Shown piece after piece: positions 6,599 through 11,833 of a DNA stretch of 11,833 bases. The position numbers were made by a program, and so were the translations under genes. The notes below the pieces were generated by a model, which saw only the letters and a program-made list of their open reading frames with translations, was not told the DNA's origin and ran no database searches. The stretch is from Gammaproteobacteria bacterium. GTDB taxonomy: Bacteria; Pseudomonadota; Gammaproteobacteria; SZUA-229. Numbering within the stretch: position 1 is the first letter of the stretch; every line of letters starts with the position of its first letter. The DNA lies in assembly GCA_021768055.1 (NCBI GenBank), contig JAASSE010000005.1:1-11833 (forward strand), read 5' to 3'.

Positions 6599-7098
6599 CA
6601 GTGGCTGTTCCGTATGGTTTGTATCGAGCGCACTAGTTGAACCAACCCTTGCAGTATCAGCAGAACGGCGAGTACGATGATTAAACTTTTTAATAAATAC
6701 ACACCCGGCAGGCCGCCGGCTTCACGTGAACCTTCGAGAACATTCCAGCTGTCGATCACATATTCCCAGCTTACCCAGACGACGAACAGCATCACCGGTA
6801 ATAACAGTAATAATGTGCCCAGCAGGTCAACCCATGCGCGGGCCCTGTTACTGAAATTGCTGTAGAAAATATCAACGCGTACGTGCGCTTCCTGTTGCAT
6901 CGCCCAGGCTGCGCCTATCAGGAACACCATTGCATGCATGTAAGTTACCGATTCCTGCATCGCAATCCAGCCAATGTCGAAGATATAGCGCAAGCAAACA
7001 ACAACAAAGGTGATAATAACCATCAGCAATGTCAGCCATGATACGGTTCGGCCGGTCCAGTCGACAAAGCGTTCAATGGTATTTATCAGGGAATTCAT
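6598..7098 (-). CDS. dctQ: TRAP transporter small membrane subunit (DctQ type)
   Basis: A 166-residue inner-membrane protein with four hydrophobic segments: about 18-38 (WLTLLMVIITFVVVCLRYIF), 48-67, 88-110 and 133-155. It is the small subunit that partners DctM in TRAP carriers. The stretch SREAGGLPGVYLLKS near 123-137 and AHVRVDIFY near 71-79 are characteristic of the family, closest to the FcbT2-like branch. It lies 58 bases after thrB with no gene between. That gap holds a 25-base palindrome but no strong ribosome site. The stop TGA shares its A with the ATG of dctM. Confidence 0.92.
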   Translation of the reverse strand: MNSLINTIERFVDWTGRTVSWLTLLMVIITFVVVCLRYIFDIGWIAMQESVTYMHAMVFLIGAAWAMQQEAHVRVDIFYSNFSNRARAWVDLLGTLLLLLPVMLFVVWVSWEYVIDSWNVLEGSREAGGLPGVYLLKSLIIVLAVLLILQGLVQLVRSIQTIRNSH

Positions 7099-7126
7099 TT
7101 ATTAAATTATTGCAGGAGTTGTTTCA

Positions 7127-7151
7127 GCCTTTGCATTGCAATGCGAAAGGC
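7127..7151. repeat. 25-base palindrome between thrB and dctQ
   Basis: The core GCATTGCAATGC (7133-7144) is a perfect 12-base palindrome. It is extended on both sides by GCCTTT and AAAGGC, with one extra G on the right, giving 12 paired positions per arm. It begins 6 bases beyond the thrB stop and lies 28 bases before the dctQ ATG. With no T tract on either side it is not a standard terminator. An operator for a dimeric repressor of the TRAP genes, or an mRNA-stabilising hairpin, would fit. This reading is an inference. Confidence 0.45.
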
Positions 7152-7156
7152 AGTGT

Positions 7157-8110
7157 TCAAACCCAGTAATCCCGATAGGTATTATGATTTGCAGCGCGGT
7201 CGCGGATGATAGCTCTGAACTCGTCCGGGTTTTTCATATGTACCAGTTCGCCTTCACGCGGAAAGTACTTGTCATGCAAGCGTGATAACCAAAAACGCAG
7301 TGCGCCGGCGCGCAGCATGGTTGGCCAGTATTGTTGTTCATGTTCCTCGAACGGGCGGTACTGGTTATAGGCCTGTAGGGTGGCAATGACTTTTTCTTTA
7401 TCAAGGCCGGCATCACTATTATTGCACCAGTCGTTTACCAGTACGGCAACATCGTACAGCAGCACATCATCACAGGCGTAATAAAAGTCAATAATCCCGC
7501 TCAGCTTGTCGCCGTCCCATAGTGCATTGTCACGAAAAAGGTCCGCGTGTATCACGCCACGGGGTATGTCGGCGCCGCGGTTGGCTTTTTGATACGCGAC
7601 CTCGGTTTTGAGGAATTCAACATCTTCTTCGGACAGCTTGCTCTGGACTTTTGCAGCCGTGCTAATGCACCAGGCCGGGCCGCGTGGGTTGGGCTGGTGC
7701 CTGTCATAACTGCGCCCGGCGCTGTGCATTTTGCCCATCGCGGCGCCAATCTGGGCGCAATGCGAAACCGAGGTTTCGCGGATACTGCCGCCGTTCAAAC
7801 GGTATACCAGGGCGGCTGGCTTATCCTTGAGCACGCGCAAGTAGTTACCACTGCTGTCTGCGACCGGGTCGGCACTTGGTACCTGGTGATCTGCCAGATG
7901 ATGCATCAGGCCGATGTAGTACTGCATTTCCTCGAAATCGTGCTTTTCAAAAATGGTCAGCACGAAACGCCCACCGCTCTGTGTGTTGACGAAATAGTTG
8001 GTATTCTCGATGCCTTCGGTAATACCTTCGAAATCGGCCAGTTCACCCACGTCGTAGTTACTGAGGAAGTCTTCCAGCTCGGCTTGCTCGATGGTGGTGT
8101 AGACAGACAT
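7157..8110 (-). CDS. thrB: Homoserine kinase, aminoglycoside-phosphotransferase-like type
   Basis: A 317-residue cytoplasmic enzyme that phosphorylates homoserine with ATP in threonine synthesis. It belongs to the phosphotransferase (APH) fold used by Pseudomonas and relatives, not the GHMP fold of E. coli ThrB. Landmarks are YTTIEQAELEDFLSNYDVG at the start, the nucleotide loop GITEGIENTNYFV at 29-41, the catalytic loop HADLFRDN at 188-195 with Asp190, and the metal-binding Asp208 in GIIDFYYACDD. Length and motifs agree with an intact enzyme. It is divergent from polA with 145 bases between, an arrangement familiar in gammaproteobacteria. A TAAAAT box about 45 bases upstream is a possible -10, but no clear -35 accompanies it. 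Confidence 0.95.
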   Translation of the reverse strand: MSVYTTIEQAELEDFLSNYDVGELADFEGITEGIENTNYFVNTQSGGRFVLTIFEKHDFEEMQYYIGLMHHLADHQVPSADPVADSSGNYLRVLKDKPAALVYRLNGGSIRETSVSHCAQIGAAMGKMHSAGRSYDRHQPNPRGPAWCISTAAKVQSKLSEEDVEFLKTEVAYQKANRGADIPRGVIHADLFRDNALWDGDKLSGIIDFYYACDDVLLYDVAVLVNDWCNNSDAGLDKEKVIATLQAYNQYRPFEEHEQQYWPTMLRAGALRFWLSRLHDKYFPREGELVHMKNPDEFRAIIRDRAANHNTYRDYWV

Positions 8111-8216
8111 ATCCGGTGGGCAGTATTTGCGCGTTGGTAGAGAGACGGGGATTTTAGCCGATGTAGGGGCAAGATTCAGGCTTCACACTACCCCTCTGTG
8201 GTTCACCCTGAAAACC

Positions 8217-8225
8217 TGCGATAAT
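8217..8225 (+). promoter_or_regulatory. Extended -10 promoter of polA
   Basis: TGCGATAAT reads as an extended -10 element: TG, one base, then GATAAT (one mismatch to consensus). Transcription would begin near 8232, giving a leader of about 24 bases before the polA ATG at 8256. The -35 region is weak, as is usual for extended -10 promoters. An 8-base inverted repeat, GCAAGATT (8169-8176) and AATCTTGC (8223-8230), overlaps it, which may be chance. Confidence 0.45.
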
Positions 8226-8255
8226 CTTGCGCTGTTGATAAGTACTGGATTTTTC

Positions 8256-10955
8256 ATGGCTGAACAAGCTCCACCGGTTATTCTGGTTGACGGCTCATCC
8301 TACTTCTACCGTGCGTTTCACGTGCCGCAGCTGCAGCGCCTGACCACCAGCAAGAACCAGCCCACGGGTGCTGTGTATGGCGTGATCAACATGCTGCGCA
8401 AGTTGCGTAAGGAATACGAGCCCGAGTACATGGCCGTGGTATTTGATGCCAAGGGCAAGACCTTTCGCCATGACATGTACAAGGAATACAAGGCCAACCG
8501 ACCGCCGATGCCGGATGAGCTGCGCGCCCAGGTTGAACCCCTGCACGCGCTGGTCAGGGCAATGGGCTTTCCATTGATAATCGTTGACGGCGTTGAAGCC
8601 GATGATGTGATCGGTACGCTGGCGGTAGAACTGGGCAAGCAGGAAAAAGAAACCCTCATATCAACCGGCGATAAAGACCTGGCCCAGCTGGTCAACCCAC
8701 ACGTAACCCTGGTCAACACCATGACCGACACCGTCATGGATGAAGCCGGTGTAGAAAGCAAGTTTGAAATCACAGCCGATCTCATCATCGATTACCTCAC
8801 CCTGATAGGCGATACATCCGACAACATTCCGGGTGTGCCCAAGGTCGGACCCAAGACTGCAGTGAAATGGCTCAAGCAATACGGTTCGCTGGACAACATT
8901 ATCAAACACGCTGACGAGATCGGTGGCAAAGTGGGTGAGAACCTGCGTGACAGTCTCGAACAACTGCCGCTGTCGAGAGAGCTGGTCACGATCAAGTGTG
9001 ATCTTGATCTCGGCCTTGGTCTGGAAGACCTGAAAATGCAGAATGCTGACGAAACAACACTGCATGAGATGTTCGTTGATCTCGAGTTCCGTTCGTGGCT
9101 AGATGAGCTAGAAGGTGGCGGTGAAGAGAAAACCAGGGCAATCAAGTCAGAAACAAATTACCAGACTGTACTAACACAAAAGGAATTCGATGCCTGGTTG
9201 AAAAAACTGAAAAAAGCCAAGGCCTTTGCGTTTGATACCGAGACCACCAGCCTGGACTACATGCAGGCACGCATCGTCGGTGTGTCGTTTGCAATCGAAG
9301 CAGGTAACGCAGCTTATGTGCCCTTTGGCCATGATTACCCAGATGCGCCAAAACAACTCAGTGAACAAGATGTACTCGGTACGTTGAAACCTTTGCTTGA
9401 AGATCCCAAAACCAACAAGATCGGGCAGAACCTTAAATACGATGCACATGTACTGGCGAACCATGGCATAAACCTGCGCGGCATCGCTGAAGACACCATG
9501 CTTGAATCGTACGTGCTCGATTCAACCCAGCGTCATGACATGGACAACATGTCGTTACGCTTGCTCGGCCATAACACCATTCACTTTGAAGACATTGCCG
9601 GCAAAGGTGCGAAGCAACTCACCTTCAATCAAATCGATCTGGAGCAGGCCGGGCCGTATGCAGCGGAAGATGCCGACATTACCCTGCAAATACACCAGAA
9701 ACTGAGTGCAGACCTTAAAAGTAAAAAATCCTTAATGAAGGTCTATCGAGAGATTGAACTGCCGCTATTGCCGGTATTACTGAAGATAGAACGCAACGGT
9801 GTAAAGGTTGATGTTGCGATGCTGAAAAAGCACAGCAAGCAACTCGCCAAACGCATCGTTGAAATTGAAAAGCATGCGTTCGATGTGGCTGGTGAAGTCT
9901 TCAATCTCGCATCACCCAAGCAGATACAACAGATACTGTTTGAAAAACAGCAATTGCCGGTCATTAGAAAAACACCGAAAGGCCAACCGTCGACTGCCGA
10001 AGATGTTTTGCAGGAACTCGCCGAAGAGTATGAACTGCCAGAACTGATCCTCGAGCATCGCAGCATGAGCAAGTTGAAGTCGACCTATACCGACAAGCTA
10101 CCAGAACAGGTCGATAAAAAAACCGGGCGTGTGCATACCTCGTACAACCAGACGGTTGCAGCCACGGGGCGTCTGTCTTCGACCGACCCGAACCTGCAGA
10201 ACATCCCGGCGCGCAGCGATGAAGGCCGCCGCATACGCCAGGCGTTCATAGCCGAAAAAGGTAATTGTTTACTGGCGGCAGACTACTCGCAAATTGAATT
10301 GCGCATCATGGCGCACCTGTCAGGCGACAAAAACCTGTTAAAAGCATTCAGCGAAGGCAAGGATATTCATCGCGCCACAGCCGCCGAAGTCTTCGGCGTT
10401 GCGATCGATGAAGTCGATGATGATCAGCGCCGCCACGCGAAAGCGATCAACTTCGGCTTGATCTACGGCATGTCAGCATTTGGCCTGGCCAAGCAACTGG
10501 GTATCGGGCGTTACGAAGCACAGGATTATGTTGATCTGTATTTCCAGCGTTACCCAGGCGTCAAGGCTTACATGGATGAAACCCGTGCGAAAGCACACGA
10601 CCAGGGTTATGTTGAAACCGTGTATGGCCGACGCTTGTATTTACCGGAGATCAATGCGCGTAATGCGCAGCGCCGCCAGTACGCAGAACGCACCGCGATC
10701 AATGCACCGATGCAGGGCACAGCGGCGGACATCATCAAGCGCGCGATGATTTCAGTTGATGCCGCGCTCGATAACAGCAAGCTGGATGCACGCGTGGTGA
10801 TGCAGGTGCACGATGAGCTGGTACTCGAAGTCTCCGAGAAGCAGGTCGATAAATTGACCGAGCTGTTGCGTACCAGCATGGAAGGTGCCGCAAAGCTGAA
10901 AGTGCCGTTAATCGTGGGTATTGGGAGTGGTTCGAACTGGGACGAGGCGCATTAG
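8256..10955 (+). CDS. polA: DNA polymerase I
   Basis: An 899-residue enzyme (E. coli has 928) that fills gaps, removes RNA primers and serves in excision repair. The 5'-3' exonuclease domain starts at once (VILVDGSSYFYRAFHVPQL) and includes ISTGDKDLAQLV and IPGVPKVGPKTA. The 3'-5' proofreading domain keeps its acidic residues: Asp327 and Glu329 in FDTETTSL, Asp396 in GQNLKYDAHVL, and Asp472 in YAAEDADITL. The polymerase domain has motif A with Asp676 (ADYSQIELRIMAHLSGD), the O-helix RRHAKAINFGLIYG with Lys729, Phe733 and Tyr737, and motif C QVHDELVLEV with Asp853. All three activities should therefore be present. The frame is open upstream to 8127, but ATG 8256 begins the conserved N-terminus. 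It is convergent with engB across 482 bases. No T-rich terminator follows on the plus strand. Confidence 0.98.
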   Translation: MAEQAPPVILVDGSSYFYRAFHVPQLQRLTTSKNQPTGAVYGVINMLRKLRKEYEPEYMAVVFDAKGKTFRHDMYKEYKANRPPMPDELRAQVEPLHALVRAMGFPLIIVDGVEADDVIGTLAVELGKQEKETLISTGDKDLAQLVNPHVTLVNTMTDTVMDEAGVESKFEITADLIIDYLTLIGDTSDNIPGVPKVGPKTAVKWLKQYGSLDNIIKHADEIGGKVGENLRDSLEQLPLSRELVTIKCDLDLGLGLEDLKMQNADETTLHEMFVDLEFRSWLDELEGGGEEKTRAIKSETNYQTVLTQKEFDAWLKKLKKAKAFAFDTETTSLDYMQARIVGVSFAIEAGNAAYVPFGHDYPDAPKQLSEQDVLGTLKPLLEDPKTNKIGQNLKYDAHVLANHGINLRGIAEDTMLESYVLDSTQRHDMDNMSLRLLGHNTIHFEDIAGKGAKQLTFNQIDLEQAGPYAAEDADITLQIHQKLSADLKSKKSLMKVYREIELPLLPVLLKIERNGVKVDVAMLKKHSKQLAKRIVEIEKHAFDVAGEVFNLASPKQIQQILFEKQQLPVIRKTPKGQPSTAEDVLQELAEEYELPELILEHRSMSKLKSTYTDKLPEQVDKKTGRVHTSYNQTVAATGRLSSTDPNLQNIPARSDEGRRIRQAFIAEKGNCLLAADYSQIELRIMAHLSGDKNLLKAFSEGKDIHRATAAEVFGVAIDEVDDDQRRHAKAINFGLIYGMSAFGLAKQLGIGRYEAQDYVDLYFQRYPGVKAYMDETRAKAHDQGYVETVYGRRLYLPEINARNAQRRQYAERTAINAPMQGTAADIIKRAMISVDAALDNSKLDARVVMQVHDELVLEVSEKQVDKLTELLRTSMEGAAKLKVPLIVGIGSGSNWDEAH

Positions 10956-10957
10956 GT

Positions 10958-11038
10958 CAGGAACTAGGTGCTAGGCTCCACTGTTCAAATCTTGTCAGCT
11001 CTATCCAAAGCATCCTAGAACCTAGTACCTAGAACCTG
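10958..11038. repeat. Inverted repeat built from 7-base CTAGG units
   Basis: Two 18-base arms, CAGGAACTAGGTGCTAGG (10958-10975) and CCTAGTACCTAGAACCTG (11021-11038), are inverted copies with three mismatches. Each arm is made of 7-base units of the form NNCTAGG, and the right side has an extra unit from 11014. The arms enclose 45 bases without an ORF. The element starts 2 bases after the polA stop. It may be a dispersed intergenic repeat or the remains of a small non-coding element; nothing here shows mobility. Confidence 0.5.
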
Positions 11039-11060
11039 TTTTCGCGGAGCGAAAACCAGG
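11035..11060. repeat. Hairpin TTTTCGC/GCGAAAA downstream of polA
   Basis: A 7-base stem, TTTTCGC and GCGAAAA, surrounds the loop GGA. It is extended by CCTG and CAGG with one bulged C. No T run follows on the plus strand, so it is at best a weak end for polA RNA, or protects that RNA from 3' decay. Confidence 0.4.
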
Positions 11061-11061
11061 C

Positions 11062-11094
11062 AAAAAAACGCCCGGCCTAAAAAAGTGGCCGGGC
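11062..11094 (-). terminator. Strong rho-independent terminator (minus strand)
   Basis: Perfect 8-base GC-only arms, GCCCGGCC and GGCCGGGC (11070-11077 and 11087-11094), surround a 9-base loop. On the minus strand they are followed by G and seven Ts (11068-11062). On the plus strand the hairpin is followed by AATGAAAC, so it works only for leftward transcripts. No protein gene ends near it: the engB stop is over 340 bases upstream. It is therefore best explained as the end of a non-coding RNA. Confidence 0.85.
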
Positions 11095-11221
11095 AATGAA
11101 ACGGGACTAGCTTGGGGTTGCTAATCCCTAAACGGCCCACTCAGGGAGGTAAGCGGGCCTGCGCCGGGCTTCAGCGCATTCTCCAACACGGCAATAACAG
11201 GTAAGTCTCACACATTCCCTG
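11062..11221 (-). ncRNA. Candidate small RNA of about 160 nt between engB and polA
   Basis: Reading leftward, the region folds into a chain of hairpins. An imperfect one lies at 11198-11221. A 7-pair stem with loop AAGCC lies at 11160-11178, and a 10-pair stem with loop CCUCCC abuts it at 11134-11159. A 9-pair stem with loop AACCCCAA lies at 11103-11128, and the terminator closes the chain. The second, third and fourth stems contain one, two and one G-U pairs that would be A-C mismatches if the plus strand were transcribed, so the RNA is minus-strand. The CCUCCC loop is complementary to GGGAGG, a Shine-Dalgarno core, and the CCCC loop is similar, as in C-rich-loop regulators of translation. 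Spot 42 of E. coli lies in the same polA-engB gap but on the polA strand, so this is not a simple homologue. The 5' end is inferred from a promoter-like pair. Confidence 0.6.
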
Positions 11222-11227
11222 ATATTG

Positions 11228-11256
11228 ATTAAAGACCAACCAGCCGGGAATATGAA
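11228..11256 (-). promoter_or_regulatory. Possible promoter of the candidate small RNA
   Basis: On the minus strand TTCATA (11256-11251, four of six to consensus) and TTTAAT (11233-11228, five of six, but lacking the strongly conserved second-position A) are 17 bases apart. This would start RNA near 11221, exactly where the first hairpin begins. The boxes are weak; a better extended -10 lies further upstream at 11339-11347. Confidence 0.3.
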
Positions 11257-11314
11257 ATAGAACCGATGAGCGGTGTTAATTAGACAGCAAAAAGCGAAAA
11301 AATTTTAAGAAATT

Positions 11315-11375
11315 TGTGGAAAACTTTAGAATTTAATAATTATAACAACTACTTAAAAAACCGTCTTTATCCACA
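11315..11375. promoter_or_regulatory. Two DnaA-box-like sites around an AT-rich patch, with an extended -10
   Basis: A perfect DnaA box TTATCCACA lies at 11367-11375 (plus), and a one-mismatch box TTTTCCACA lies on the minus strand at 11323-11315. The DNA between and beside them (about 11281-11360) is very AT-rich. Within it the minus strand has TGTTATAAT (11347-11339), a perfect extended -10 that would start a longer RNA near 11332 and run into the small-RNA region. DnaA control of that transcript is possible. The region resembles part of a replication origin, but two boxes are too few to call one. Confidence 0.4.
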
Positions 11376-11391
11376 TTAAGAGCAGGTTGGC

Positions 11392-11414
11392 TTAACCGGG
11401 TGAGTGTCGGTTAA
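11392..11414. repeat. Hairpin TTAACCG/CGGTTAA after engB
   Basis: A perfect 7-base stem with a 9-base loop starts 23 bases beyond the engB stop. Neither side carries a run of Ts long enough for a standard terminator. It may mark the 3' end of engB mRNA by stabilising it, leaving some read-through into the small-RNA region. Confidence 0.35.
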
Positions 11415-11437
11415 CTTTCCACTATGGCAGGGTTAAA

Positions 11438-11833
11438 TCAGCCCAATTCGAACCAGTTATCGAGCTTTTTAACGAGTTCTTCAAGACCGGTTTTCTTCAG
11501 AGCAGAGAAGATTTGTACGCTGGCATCAAAGCCGCAGTCTTTTAGCTGCTTTTTCACTGCCAACAGGGTGTTCTGCCGGGCGCCGCGCTTGAGCTTGTCG
11601 GCCTTGGTCAGCAATATGTGCGCAGGCAGGCCGTAATACTGGCACCATTCCAGCATCTGCCAGTCGAATTCTTTCATCGGGTGGCGGATGTCGCTGATGA
11701 TCACCAGCCCACGCAGGCTCTGTTGCTGCTGCAGATAGGCCTCCATCAGCTGCTGCCAGTCGTGCTTCATTTTCTCAGGTACTTTTGCATAGCCATAACC
11801 CGGCAGGTCGACCAGGCGGCGCTGATCATCGAG
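11438..11833 (-). CDS. engB: Ribosome-biogenesis GTPase EngB/YsxC/YihA, C-terminal part
   Basis: The last 131 residues of a GTPase that normally has about 200; the start lies beyond the right edge. EngB is needed for assembly of the large ribosomal subunit and so for growth and division. The visible part begins LDDQRRLVDLPGYGYAKV, which holds the G3 motif DLPG, and continues through the G4 motif TKAD (in HILLTKADKLKRG) and the G5-like SALKKTG. It ends at NWFELG. The P-loop and switch I fall outside the window. The frame is open to the edge, so the internal ATG at 11770 is not the start. Its convergent position to polA is the usual gammaproteobacterial order. Confidence 0.95.
   Translation of the reverse strand, partial: LDDQRRLVDLPGYGYAKVPEKMKHDWQQLMEAYLQQQQSLRGLVIISDIRHPMKEFDWQMLEWCQYYGLPAHILLTKADKLKRGARQNTLLAVKKQLKDCGFDASVQIFSALKKTGLEELVKKLDNWFELG

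Noticed and set aside
7547..8140. Plus-strand open frame of 197 codons opposite thrB
   Set aside because: It mirrors the conserved thrB frame and has no domain likeness of its own.
8169..8230. Inverted repeat GCAAGATT / AATCTTGC as an operator for polA and thrB
   Set aside because: Eight bases separated by 46 could arise by chance, and nothing else supports control there.
8127..8255. 43-codon upstream extension of polA
   Set aside because: The conserved polA N-terminus starts at ATG 8256, and the extension would cover the extended -10 promoter.
11070..11159. Plus-strand small RNA similar to Spot 42
   Set aside because: The stems contain A-C mismatches on the plus strand and no T run follows the final hairpin, so a rightward RNA is unlikely.
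11281..11380. Chromosomal origin of replication
   Set aside because: Only two DnaA-like boxes are present, and neither dnaA, gidA nor rpmH is nearby; local AT-richness alone is not enough.

Overview
The window looks like a chromosomal segment of a sulfur-oxidising gammaproteobacterium. Two things support this: the thrB / polA / engB backbone, which is a familiar chromosomal arrangement in gammaproteobacteria, and the start of a thiosulfate-oxidation (sox) locus. Base composition is moderate, with no abrupt shift except one AT-rich intergenic patch. No tRNA, rRNA, insertion sequence, integrase, CRISPR array or phage gene is visible. The species cannot be named from the sequence alone.

Layout, read along the minus strand from the right edge. 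A partial engB (cell-division GTPase) enters from beyond 11833 and stops at 11438. A gene-free stretch (10956-11437) follows. It holds two DnaA-box-like sites around an AT-rich patch, a chain of hairpins ending in a strong minus-strand terminator (a candidate small RNA, about 11062-11221), and an inverted repeat built of 7-base units. polA then runs on the plus strand (8256-10955), divergent from thrB (7157-8110, minus). After thrB come the two membrane subunits of a TRAP transporter, dctQ and dctM, with no binding protein in view. After a 162-base gap come a cytidylate-kinase-like protein and, 6 bases later, an exported protein with two thioredoxin-like domains.

The left third (1-3260) holds an exported dienelactone-hydrolase-like protein, a DMT/EamA transporter, a small two-helix membrane protein, a short cupin-derived ORF, soxX and a partial soxA, all on the minus strand. 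soxX and soxA encode the SoxXA cytochrome c complex that starts periplasmic thiosulfate oxidation. The exported thioredoxin protein could serve cysteine redox or haem maturation for such a pathway. Several genes just upstream of soxX look damaged or altered. The cupin ORF appears to have lost its barrel through an internal deletion. The small membrane gene seems to have lost one base after its start codon. The transporter has a good ribosome site in front of ATA rather than ATG. The hydrolase has Thr, Glu and Arg where its catalytic triad is expected. soxX and soxA themselves look intact.

The strongest candidate for something undescribed is the minus-strand RNA between polA and engB. Three of its stems contain G-U pairs that would be mismatches on the other strand, one loop is CCUCCC (complementary to a Shine-Dalgarno sequence), and it ends in a textbook terminator. 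Spot 42 of E. coli occupies the same gap but is encoded on the opposite strand.
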